Shown here piece by piece: positions 53,849 through 64,000 of a stretch of 64,000 bases of DNA. A model generated the notes under the pieces. The model saw only the letters and a list, made by a program, of their open reading frames with translations, did no database searches and was not told the DNA's origin. The stretch lies in contig CM065312.1 in NCBI GenBank assembly GCA_033032175.1, positions 4,526,001 to 4,590,000 of the forward strand, read 5' to 3'. Each line of letters opens with the position of its first letter. Within the stretch, counting starts at the first letter, position 1. Source of the stretch: Saturnia japonica. Its lineage: Eukaryota; Arthropoda; Insecta; Lepidoptera; Saturniidae. The position numbers and the translations under genes are program-made.

Positions 53849-54555
53849 CGTGTTGATGTGCTGCGCTAACTGATGCTACGGTAAATTTAACTTCTTTTGA
53901 ATCGCAAGCAATTTTTCTTGTGCTAAACCTGAATGATTGAAATGAGTTACTAGACGTCTTCCAGTAGCAATCATATCTAATACTTCAGCTTGGACCTTCA
54001 TTGACTCATTAACAACTCGCTGAAGCGAATGTATGAAATATCTAGCAGAATCGTACTCTGCAGCTCGAGTTCCTTTCACCATATTAGCGCCACTATCATG
54101 GATTAGTAAGTGAATTTTATTTCTCATTTGTGATTTTCTAATTTTTTTTGCGAGCAGCAATAGTGTTCTCTTCTTTTGCTATATTTTCTCCAGTGTGTCA
54201 TCCTGAAAACGGTTTCATAGCAAGAACGCCGTGTTGCAGCTGAAATTCCGGAGACAGCTGATGGGCTGTGAAAATCAAGAAGCTGGAACTATTGTGCAGG
54301 CAGGTGTAAATGTCAGAAGTAAATGAAACTGCAATAGCTTTTGAAATGTTTGTTTTAACTTTGTCGTGAATTCTGTTGTAGATATCACATAAAATCACGA
54401 TGAAAAGTGAAAAAACAATGGAATAAACAAACGAACTGAGAAACAGACGATAACACCCGAGCGCGCCCGAATATTTCCGATCTCGTTTAACGCGATAAAG
54501 GGCCGAATATCCGGTATCCGGCCAAACCACTATCCGTTTCATCTCTAATAATTAT

Positions 54556-55089
54556 TGTTTGACAAACTTTTAATTTGCAGGCGCTTGCATAGTACACTGT
54601 ATGAAATTAACCGCAAATATAACTTTGTCTTGTATTAACTCCAGACGTAATTTGAAATAAATGATTTTCGGATTTATATCTAACTTTTACGAAGACCCGT
54701 TCGCACTAAATAACTAAACCATAGGTCTTTAGGCAGACTTACCATAAGTCCCGGTTTTGAACATTGGTTGTTTGCATGCATACAATGCAGAGACTCCTAA
54801 CGCAGTCTCACGGTGTCAGGTGCGGACCCATTGATTTATATTTTGTAGAAATTTTGATGCATTTTTTTTATTAATTTTCAAATATATTTTTTTATTATAG
54901 TAAAGAATTTAATTTCTTTTTTACAATGTGTTCGATGTTATATTATCGAGTAACTTCAATCTATTACTTCCTCCAAACTTAATTCCTAGATTCGCAGCTG
55001 TTCAGACTCTCGTCCCGGTTTACAGATTTATTATATTGGTAATCCTACCTTATAGGTTTTGATAATCGGTCAATGAACAAAACATTTAG
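54556..55089. other. Non-coding stretch
   Basis: AT-rich. 'cagatttattatattggta' at 55022-55040 resembles a Helitron-like terminus but lacks a partner. Confidence 0.4.
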
Positions 55090-55330
55090 TAGGAAGGTAA
55101 GTGGTAGGGCTGTTTTGCCCGACTGGGTCGCGACCACCATGCATTTGGTGAAAAGTCCGTCATAGTGACTCGCTTTTGCGTGTTGTGTTTTAGGATCAGC
55201 CTGTGCATATCCATTTAAATTAATGCAGACTGGCGTGACAACGGCGACCGTCGAAGAATTTCGATCTCTCGGTGGTTGCCGTTGTGTTAGGAATGTATTG
55301 TGCTTAGCATCAGGAACAGTATGTATAATC
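55090..55330. repeat. Interspersed repeat, partner of 60-290
   Basis: Holds 'gggtcgcgaccaccatgc', 'ggatcagcctgtgcatatcc', 'aatttcgatctctcggtgg' and 'ccgttgtgttaggaatg'. The 'atcagcctgt.atatccat' phrase also occurs at 33971-33991. Confidence 0.5.
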
Positions 55331-57179
55331 AATTTAGTATGCTACTACACAAAAAAGAGTATCTGTTTATTACGTTAACCTACAAAATTAATTTTTTTAC
55401 AGCAATATGAGACATTAGATCTTAGTATTCTGTATTCATTTCAACTTAATACACAAGTCGTTTTCGAGGAAAAAAGCATTGGCTTATAAACAGACAGACG
55501 ACAAAGTGATACAATAAGGATTCTGTTTTTTTATTATTGTAGGACGCAAAAAAATATTTTTGTATTAACATTAGGGACTAATAGGTAGATAACAATTAAA
55601 ACTGTAATTTACATCAAAACGCCAGTAAAAGACTTTTAAATGAGTTCAGTTTAAGTATGTAGTACCTAATGAACATTTTAAAATTTAACACACGTTCATT
55701 TCAAAGCCACAGTATGCTGAGCGAATGATCATGTTGGAGTAATTTGTTTTGCGAGGTCGTAAATCGCTTTATTTACGTATGGATGGTGAAAATTAATGGC
55801 TGAATGTTGATGTTGGTGACTACACAACGAACGCTGTCTTTAGATGGTACTTACTACAAGTATGTTGATAACGTAACTGATTTTCATTGAACTGTTTTAG
55901 ATAAAAATGGCATTACTATTGTTTATTTAATCGTCTTGTGAATAAAAATTAAAATATTTATTCAAATTACCTAAGTATAATAAATGCAAAAGAATAATAG
56001 TACAGGCGTCGTGGCACTGTGCTAGTAAGCTCTAATTTGGTTTGATTTTAATTTCATTAAAATATATTTTTAATTATTTACTTCATTAATTCCATGTCTT
56101 ACTATAATCTCTGCACGTAATAAAAGCATTTTTAATTTACCAGTACCAATAACACTTTCCAATTTTGCTCAGCGTTTCGGGGATTATATAGGGGCTTCAA
56201 CATATAACTCCATTCTTAAACACTGCAGTAAACTTATGATTGTTTAGTATATGAAGGAAAAAAAAAAATGTTTGATTTGATGCTATCTTTAAATTATGCT
56301 AAGACAGAGACGCTGGTTAAAATACATCAACTTTAACATTTTTGAATTTCATTGTATAGTGTTTTGTTGGGTTTTCATTAGTACTTTTTTTGTTTTCGGT
56401 ATTATCAAGTAAGTATATATAACTTTCTTTAGTTTAACCTACGTAACTTTGTAATTATATTATGTAATTTTTAACTGGTTCCTCGCGATACAGGCGAAGC
56501 CTAGTGGCCCCTAGCAATATTGTTTTAAATTGTGATACCTAATAAACGTTTATCATATCTTTATCTTATAATATTGTAGGCACGCGACACAAAATTTTTG
56601 AGTTATTTATGTTTTGTTACGACAAAAAAAATTAAACTTCTTATATACGTATAGTACACATAAATTTATTTTCGCAAAGTAGATGGTCATGGCGGGCCAA
56701 ATAAGTTTGAAAATCACCTTTAAGAGAGCGCTGTTATCATCGCTTCATTTATAAGAATGATCCAACTCAATAAATACCCATAGATAAGATCAAAAGAGAG
56801 AACTATATTGTAATATATTCATAATATTTGGATTTAAATCCTAAACAAATCTTCAGACGTTAACCAAACTGACGTATTTGAAAGTCTTATTTTTGTAACA
56901 TTCATAAACAAGCAAAATGTTTAAATCATATTGTATGTTTACTTTCCTACAAAAATAAACTGATCGCACAACGCTCTGTGAGTGTGGCGTAATCACTAAT
57001 CGGTCCATTCATCTTTGATACTACGCAAAGATAATTTATTGAGCGTTTGGAACAAATATTCGTTTCATTTCGAATATGGTTTCGGAACATAACATAACAT
57101 AACTTATTTTAAAGAAAATACTTAACTGCAATACCATTGAATAATGGACGTTTGATACAAAACAACGGTGACATTGACT
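55331..57179. other. AT-rich stretch without a supported gene
   Basis: No ORF, RNA gene or terminal repeat pair was recognised. 'acaggcgtcgtggcactgtgc' at 56002 may be the head of a decayed SINE. Confidence 0.4.
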
Positions 57180-57712
57180 AGGACGCGATGGATGGGATAA
57201 ATGCAGGGTGGAGGAAATGGCGACAAGTCACGGGGATCACATGTGATCCGCAAATGCCCCTGAAACTTAAGGGAAAGTGTAAAACCATTAAAAGACTTGT
57301 GTTGATGTATGCATCTGAGTGCTGGGCACCGAAATAGATGGATGAAAGAAGTTTACATGTGGCAGAAATGAGAATGTTAAGATGGATGTGTGTTCTAACT
57401 AGAATGGATAAGATCAGGAACGAGTTTATCAGACGAATTTTTAAAATTGCACCAACTTATCGGTATAAGTTTAGGCATGAAAGTCATTTATCTAGAAGAA
57501 TCTTAAGTATGAAGGTGGACGTATATAGGACTAGAGGAAGGTTAAAGAAGGTATGGATGTATTGTCTGAGGAATGACTTCCGTGAATAATGGGATGACAG
57601 CTGGTCGAGGAGGGTGGAAGAGGAAAACATGATGTGCTGAGCCTACTTAGATGGGATAAGGGGTAAAAAGACGATACGAATGAACTGAAATACCAATGGG
57701 GACTTTAAAAGG
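57180..57712 (+). pseudogene. RTE-clade LINE, 3' end of ORF2
   Basis: From about 57190 the plus strand reads AGWRKWRQVTGITCD, then LVLMYASECWAPK. After a TAG stop it continues as MDERSLHVAEMRMLRWMCVL and TRMDKIRNEFIRR. This is the conserved post-reverse-transcriptase tail of RTE/BovB-like elements (from memory). The rest of the frame runs to 57589 with RRILSMKVDVYRTRGRLKKVWM. The upstream reverse transcriptase is gone (5' truncation) and at least one stop and a short deletion break the tail. It then passes into 'gatgggataaggggtaaaaa', a 3' UTR phrase also seen at about 28000. Confidence 0.75.
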
Positions 57713-58347
57713 TAACGGTTTGTAAGACATTTAAAGAATTTCATTTTAACAGAAATCTATTGATGTCATGATAGTCATGGACCACGCATATAGCACGAGA
57801 GAGACAACAACAGCTCGAAATGATTATACCTATGTAAAATAGCCGGTATCATAATTTTATATTCCCTTGTTTCCTTCACCAAAACTATAATGATTTTAAT
57901 ATTTTCTTCAAGTAAAAATTTATGAAGAACTTTGGCTATGTTTTTCTTTATTTTTTACTGCTGATAACAGTACCACTGGTAACTGCTGTTATGCGGCGGT
58001 CGACTCAAAAGGCATTTTAAAAACTACTAGCAACTTTATTAATTAATAATTAATTTATAAAGATACTTGGATGGAGTTTGGACATGGAATGTGACAGGAA
58101 TTGTACGAGATCGGGTTTTAATAACATGTCATTCGTGGGGAAGGTAAACAATAGTTATAAATAAATACTATTAGGGAACTAATTAAGTATACAAATCTAT
58201 GTTAACTAAATTATTTATTCGCATTTGTTGATAAACTCTTTGAATGAGAATAATATTGTCATAATTAGTTTAACACAACTGATTCCTCACTATATTGGCC
58301 ACAGCCATAACAGAACACTGAGCAATTTTAGCAATTTTACAAAGCTC
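57713..58347. other. Non-coding stretch
   Basis: Nothing recognised; AT-rich. Confidence 0.4.
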
Positions 58348-58852
58348 CTAGTACTTCGCTCACGTAGACTACAGAATGCCCCCGCTAAAATTGCTTCCCG
58401 CTCCCTTTCTATTTTTAAGACAAAGCAAAAATGCTTATTGTGGGTGTTCCTTAGTAGATAGACGTATACTCTCAGCGACTTTTTTGTAGGTTTTTTTAAT
58501 GTCTACAATTGTTTAGAACATTAATTTGCTATATATCTTATGGTTTACTCAGCGTAAGCCATTTAAGCGCCTGAATTGATACACCACGACCAGTTTTTTT
58601 TTATTTGTGCGGAACCCTAATTCTTTTCCTAAAATAAAAGTAGCCTAAGTTACTTCCTATAAATTGAGCTATCTACTAGTGAAAGTTCCGTCAAAATCGG
58701 TTTAACCGTTTCGGAGATTATCCGGAACAAACAGACAGACAGACAAAAAATTTAAAAATGTTTTTTTTTTTTTTATATCTATCGTATATACTTTCATATA
58801 CATTTAGTAAAAAACTGTATTTTGACATTACAAACAGACACTTCACTATAGA
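58348..58852 (-). mobile_element. Helitron-like element
   Basis: CTAGtacttcgctcacgtag at the left; 'cgtttcggagattatccgg' and 'acagacagacagacaaaaa' inside; 'cttcactataga' at the right. It serves as the reference for the interrupted copy at 20768. Confidence 0.65.
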
Positions 58853-59560
58853 TAGAGTATATTTACCTAAACTTCAAGAAAGTAAGCAATATGATGGATT
58901 GGTACCTCTCTAAAATATAGAAATGGCAATAATTACATTTCACATTCATGGTTTTATTTTTCTGTTTAAAACAAATCAAACAATTACGTAATAAGATTGT
59001 TCGAAATAATATTTTTTTACAAATGTATTCAAAGTGCTAGTAATGTGTTATTTACTAAATCCTTGGATGAAAACGTCATTATTATGATTCCAGCCCGAAA
59101 TTTCCGGGATTTTAGAGTAATGTAGTATCCACTCGTATATTTCTTTCATCCTCTAAGCCAGCTTTTATTTGAAAAACAAAAATTTATTTGTTTGTAGATT
59201 GTATTTATTAATTTGTAAAAGTAAGAAATAATTACATTATATCAAATTGTATTATGGAGACAGAAGAATAAGTAGGAATTCTTTTGATATTCTAAACTTT
59301 CTAATTTTAAACTTAATGGTCTACGGAAAATAAACCCTAAAAAAAATAAACTCTGTGAAATAAAATATTTTCACAGTACACAATACCTTTATAAATAAAG
59401 TAAGGGTGGCAAATGTGGCAACCTTGTTACTTGTTTCGTTCGTTCACGTGGCCAGAAGTCACGTGTTTAAAAGAAACTGAACAACGCTCTACATAAATTA
59501 GGTTTTGGTCCCGATTTGCTGTTCTAGAGGTTGTATTTATTTTGATGGTATTATATAAGA
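58853..59560. other. Non-coding stretch
   Basis: AT-rich; no gene or repeat recognised. Confidence 0.4.
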
Positions 59561-60019
59561 CTAGCTGTGCCTGCGGCTTCACTCACGTGGACCACAGAAT
59601 CTTATCGATCGGGCACACTTGCGAATTTTGCTTTATGTCTTTATTTTAAAGTGAAAATGCTTATTATGGGTGTTCCTGAGAAGATAAACATATACTCTCG
59701 CTGTTTTTTTTGCAAGTCTTTTTATGTCTACAATATATCTATTATGTTTTACTCAGCGTAAGCAATTTAAGCGCTCGCATTGATTCACCATGATCAGTTT
59801 TTTTTATTTGTTCGGAACTAAGTTATTCCTTATAACATCAGCTAACTACCAGTGAAAATCCCGTCAAAACCGTTTCGGAGGTTACCCGGAACAAACAGAC
59901 AGACAGAAAAACAAAAAAAAATTGTTATTGGTATTGTATATACTTTCTTATGCATTCAGTGATAAGCTGTGTTACTTTGACATTACAAACAGACGCTTCA
60001 ATTTTATTAATTGTATAGA
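59561..60019 (-). mobile_element. Helitron-like element
   Basis: CTAGctgtgcctgcggcttc at the left and 'tattaattgtataga' at the right, with family phrases throughout; the minus strand reads A|TCTATACAATT...CTAG|T. Confidence 0.7.
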
Positions 60020-61556
60020 TTGAATAGTTGTTCACCATTGTTACCGTATTTTGTTAAGTGTAATTTATTGATAAGTAAATTATTTATTTATCAACAAGAC
60101 GCGACGGTCCTCTTCATCGTATCTTACACCAAATACATTGAGAAAACTGTCTAGAAGAAAGATTTGTAGTTGTCCTTCTGCTTTTAGGATGAAAGAAAAT
60201 CTTTCAACTTAATGGAAACTGATATCTGCATTGAATCATCATTACGAGTATAATTATATTAATACGTGCAGCAAAAACTTTGTACCCCTTTAAGCGTATT
60301 GCGTGCATGGTTAAAGTTTATATGGAGAAGGAGTGCAGAAAGCTAAAATTTATCTATAATATCTTTTACTAATATATTCAATTAAATAAATTACTACTGC
60401 GAATCCTAAACCGTCTAGTGCCATTGAACTTAGACCCCCAAAATATTGACATTGTCACTCAATGAAAGGTGATATAATATTCATTGTTTAGGTTCATACT
60501 GCAAATGTCAAACAGAAAATAGTCTATGATTAAAAAGTCGCTGGTCCAATTTCAATCATTGGGTGACCGCTAGTTTAGAAACTTTGACTAAGCTGGATTT
60601 TGTAAATGATCGGCGTAGTTTTAATACTATAAATAAACATAAAATTATCCATTCCGTGTTTTAGACTTAGTAAGACAAATAAACAAATTTTAGGAAATAG
60701 TGTTAGGTTCCCTAAACACATTACCGATTTGCCGAATGCTAAGTTCAAGGACCATGTCAAGCAGGTTTACTGTCAACAAGTTATTTTACGATGGTTCACT
60801 TACGTGAATGATAATGATGTCTAGAGGTGACACTGTACGTTCAATTATAATAAAAAATTATATCATTTGAAACCTTATTTACACAATTAAAAAAATTCAA
60901 CACAGTACTTAATTAGTACGATCCAGTTTGTTGCCGGCTTTTCTCGACGGCTGGGAAATTTTCCGAATGAACGAACGATACCATTCATTTTGAAGTTCAT
61001 AAGTGCTTTCTTATTGCTTAAATTGAATCAAGTATTTTTGATTTTGAGGTTAAAAGTAGGTTTTGAACAAAGATAATTATTATATAAGTAATATAATCTT
61101 TGGTTTTGCATGCGCAAAGAAGATTTCAATATTTATTATTTATATATATCAACGCGTAGTTACAATGGCAAACCGAGATTCATTATGTAACTTATATTAA
61201 AACCCACTCTTTAAACCGCCTATGCTTTGTCACGTAGAAACTTCTCAATTTACACTATTTATATACCTATATAATTTCATATTTCCAAACGTATTATACT
61301 TTATTACGCTTTATTCCTGTGGCAATAAAGTTCATATTTGAAATAAAAAACGGTCTGTAGTATAATATTCGTCGTGTAGATAGAGTGATATTTTTTGTAC
61401 AGAGGTGACACTGTGACACGAACGACCTAGTTTACGAATAATGGCACACCTATATACCAGCTAATGCTTTGTATACGCTGATGTTTTGGTTACGTTTTCA
61501 GAGTTTTTTTCAGATCTTTCTGCCGTGTCTTTATGTACTTTCTCGCTACATTATAT
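60020..61556. other. AT-rich stretch without a supported gene
   Basis: No recognisable coding region. The segment 60270-60560 is the reverse complement of 31870-32160 over long stretches ('agtgcagaaagctaaaattt', 'gaacttagaccccc'), so it is another dispersed repeat copy. Confidence 0.5.
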
Positions 61557-61798
61557 TGTTACACCCGTGGGTAATAAAATGCCGTTGTCTTTCGCGTAAA
61601 TAATTTATTCGCACTGAAAAATACAAAATCAAGCAAATACACTCTTAATAATTATTGAAAGAACTTAGATTATTTAGGATTAAACAATTAAATAAAACAT
61701 CGGTTGTACAAGACATTGACAGAGAATAATATTTTTTTTTTTTTTTTAACAGACATTAACAAGGTTGCATAGTATCTATGGTTGAGCTTATTTTAACA
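61557..61798 (-). repeat. 3' LTR of the copia-type element
   Basis: On the minus strand it starts TGTTAAAATAAGC and ends GGGTGTAACA, 242 bp, giving TGTTA...TAACA ends. It directly follows a purine-rich tract (AAAGGGAGGA). An AATAAA lies about 55 bases before the LTR end. The host 5 bases after it on the minus strand are ATATA, the predicted target duplication; the 5' LTR is outside the window. Confidence 0.75.
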
Positions 61799-64000
61799 TC
61801 CTCCCTTTAAGCGCAAACCCGTAGATCTTGAACATTTTTCAATCTTCATCTGCGAAGTAGATTTTGTCAGGATATCAGCCACCATATTTTGAGTTCCAAC
61901 ATATGTAACTTCTATCTTCTTTTTAGCAACCTTCTCTCGAAGAAAATGATACCTGATATCTATATGCTTGCTGCGGGCACAGTGTGTTTCTGTACTGTTC
62001 TGTGATTCTGTACCTGCGAATTTAATAGTACTTTGATTATCACAATATATAACAGTGGGTGAACAAACTCCAAATATCTAAGCCATATTGCTTCTTGAGT
62101 AGCAGTCGCAAGTGACATATATTCTGCTTCCATAGTTGACATAGCAACAGTGTTTTGACGTTTAGAACACCCTGAAATTGTTGCACCCTGAAACAGAAAA
62201 GTGTATCCAGAGCAAGATCTCCGACTACTAATATCTGAAGCCCAATCAGAATCACAGTAGCCAAATACTCTTTTCTCTTCATTGTTTTGACTAAAAATCA
62301 ATTTATAATCCTTAGTTCCTTTTATATAACGTAGCACTCTTTTAAGTGCTAGCCAGTGTTGCTGTTCTGGTTTGTTATTGAAGCAACTCAGTTTATTCAC
62401 TATGAAACATATGTCTGGTCTAGTTCCTTGGGATAAATATAGTAAGCTTCCAATTGCCTCTTGATATGGTATGTTCGTTAGTATATTCTTTTTATCTTCT
62501 GTACTAATCAATTTAACACTAGGGTCACATGGCAAATGAACTGGATTACAATCACTCATTCTGAATCTTTGCAGAATTCTTTCAATGTAATCAATGCCTG
62601 ATACCTGATCAATGCAAATTTCATTTCTTGATAAGTTTTGTTTAATCCTCCAGCCAACAAAAGTGGTGTACAAAACCAAGTTCTTTCATGTCAAATTTAC
62701 ATTTCAATTGTTGTTTAATTTCTATACCTATTTGTTCATTATTATAGAATAATAATAAATCATCGACATAAATAAGTATAAATAGAATGATTCCATCATA
62801 AGTTTTGTGGTATATACATGAATCCACAGACGTACTTTTCATTCCAAGTTCCTTTAATACAGATGTAAGTTTCAAATTCCATTGTCGACTCGCCTGCTTC
62901 AGTCCATAAATGGATTTATTTAATTTACACACTTCTTCTCCATATTCGTAAGACGGTGGTTGAAGCATATATATTTCTGTGTCAATATCCCCTTGTAGAA
63001 AAGCAGTAACTGCATCCATTTGTTCAATAAATAAATTGTACTTGCAAGCCAATGCTAATAAATATCTGATTGAAGTATGACGAACTACTGGAGCAAATAT
63101 CTCATTATATTCAGTTCCCTTTTTCTGTATGAAACCTTTAATTACCAGTCTTGCTTTATATCGTACAACCTCGCCATTAGCAACAGTTTTTATTTTGTAG
63201 ACCCATTTACAAGGAATAGCTCTCTTATTTTCTGGTAAACTTACTAACGTCCATGTATTATTTTTCAGGAGTGACTCATATTCATTGTTCATAGCATCTT
63301 TCCACTCTTTTGCATTCGGACCAGAAAGAGCTTCTTCTATGGTATCTGGCTCTTTTACCAATAAAGCTATAGCTCGTTTTGAACTGTTTGAACTTTCACA
63401 TAAGTAGGTATTATGTTTATTTCTTGGTCTCAGCGTCATTTTATGAGATGGTACATCACTAATTTTTTTATCCGGTATTTAGTCATCATCAGCATCATCA
63501 GTGTGGTAACTATCATCAACCTCAAATAATTCTTCTTTCCTTGTATTCTCAGTTTGAGTTTTGTTTTCTAAACTTGAGATCTCAGGTGTGCTTGATAGAG
63601 ACTCGCTACAACTAAGCTCTGTTCGTGACAAGTCTGTTTCAATTTCCTGCATATCTGATAGTGGCACTATTACGCTGTTATTCTTAACTGTGTGCTCAAG
63701 AAAAATAGCATCTCTACTTTTGTATATTTGTCTCTGTTTTTTATCATAAAATCGGTACCCTTTTGTGTACTCACAATAACCAACAAATAACATTTTGACT
63801 GCTTTGGAGCCCCATTTTTGCCTCTTTTCTTTAGGCACATGAATCATGGCATGGCAACCAAAAATCCTCATATTCTTAATATTCGGCTTCTTACCTGACC
63901 ACATTTCATATGGCGTCTTGTAGTCCAAAGCTCTGGTTGGTGACCGGTTAATAATGTAAGCAGCTGTAGATACTGCTTCAGCCCAATAAACTTTTTCCAA
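61793..64000 (-). pseudogene. Copia-type LTR retrotransposon pol, 3' half, disabled
   Basis: The minus strand enters from the right edge inside the integrase. 64000-63479 has the integrase C-terminal part (YIINRSPTRALDYKTPYEMW, FGCHAMIHVP), ended by an in-frame TAA at 63479-63481. 63439-62642 is the copia-type reverse transcriptase: CKWVYKIK, YKARLVIKGF, MDAVTAFLQGDI, KSIYGLKQASRQW and the catalytic YVDD. The frame shifts near 62660 and continues into RNase H (GYCDSDWA, STMEAEY). It shifts again near 62070 and finishes with KHIDIRYHF ... GTQNMVADILTK and a stop inside the LTR start. The domain order IN-RT-RH is diagnostic of copia. Three lesions make the polyprotein non-functional here, although much of it is well preserved. 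Confidence 0.85.

Larger units (their letters stand above)
50576..54542 (-). pseudogene. hAT transposase, split and broken
   Basis: The right part (54542-54198) encodes a hAT N-terminal/core segment with SFTSDIY ... FLIFTAHQL ... GVLAMKPF. It ends at a TGA (54198-54200) where the family continues into H-T-G-E-N. After a frameshift in the A8 run (54142-54149) the frame resumes at 54160-53876 with HDSGANMVKG, a catalytic-core region. The left part (50869-50576) encodes the C-terminal dimerisation domain (YPQLSKFARFSLLALGSSIY, SERLFSVA). The middle is decayed and interrupted by the LINE derivative. It could not make a working transposase. Confidence 0.75.
50344..54555 (-). mobile_element. hAT transposon (transposase on minus strand), interrupted
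   Basis: Body 50352-54547. The terminal repeats are perfect for 17 bases: 'tagagatgaaacggata' at the left and its reverse complement at the right. Subterminal 'ccggataccgg'-like words occur at both ends. Flanks TTAATTAT and ATAATTAT agree at 7 of 8, the 8-bp hAT duplication. About 1.8 kb is transposon; the rest is the LINE derivative inserted at 51449-53848. Confidence 0.8.

Noticed and set aside
1..64000. CRISPR arrays, bacterial operons or phage modules
   Set aside because: No regularly spaced short repeats, no operon-like gene packing and no ribosome-binding-site pattern; all recognisable coding is eukaryotic or from eukaryotic mobile elements.

Overview
The window is eukaryotic nuclear DNA, almost certainly from a moth or butterfly (Lepidoptera). 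It is AT-rich, has spliced rather than operonic coding DNA, and is packed with repeat families that I recognise as typical of Lepidoptera. These are Helitron-like elements running TC...CTAG with the 'gcccgcggcttcg' terminus, tRNA-headed SINEs, and the blocks 'catcaggcgggc' and 'gtatgcttgtttgcca'. The order-level call rests on memory of these repeats, not on a search.

Left part (1-34.7 kb). Only one credible host gene is visible: a four-exon THAP-domain gene at 10420-11801, 191 aa, with an N-terminal C2CH zinc finger and a C-terminal basic coiled coil. Around it lie SINEs, 5'-truncated LINE tails, about ten Helitron-like copies, a long foldback palindrome (3357-3646) and a PIF/Harbinger-type MITE with TTA duplications (16587-16902). 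Two hAT-type MITEs (28483-28723 and 32186-32484), a solo LTR with a perfect 5-bp duplication (32965-33809) and broken LINE coding remnants (26051-26251, 27113-27990) complete this part.

Centre (34.7-47.0 kb). Two nearly identical jockey-clade non-LTR retrotransposons sit head to tail, each with an intact ORF1 (PRE_C2HC plus three zinc knuckles) and an intact ORF2 (endonuclease plus reverse transcriptase). The same 10-bp target sequence occurs before copy 1, between the two copies and after copy 2. The pair is nested in a Helitron-like repeat whose undisturbed relative lies at 22553-23254. Copy 1 lacks the first 226 bases. Copy 2 has them, including a jockey-type downstream promoter motif at the expected spacing, so copy 2 is the likely active element.

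Right part (47-64 kb). A broken hAT transposon (50352-54547) carries inside it a 2.4-kb LINE derivative that has ORF1 and a 3' UTR but no ORF2. Further right are an RTE-type LINE tail (57180-57712), more Helitron-like copies, and at the right edge the 3' half of a copia-type LTR retrotransposon on the minus strand with stops and frameshifts. The window is therefore best read as layers of insertions: LINEs in a Helitron, a LINE in a hAT, and MITEs in Helitrons. Several insertions can be reversed on paper through their target-site duplications.
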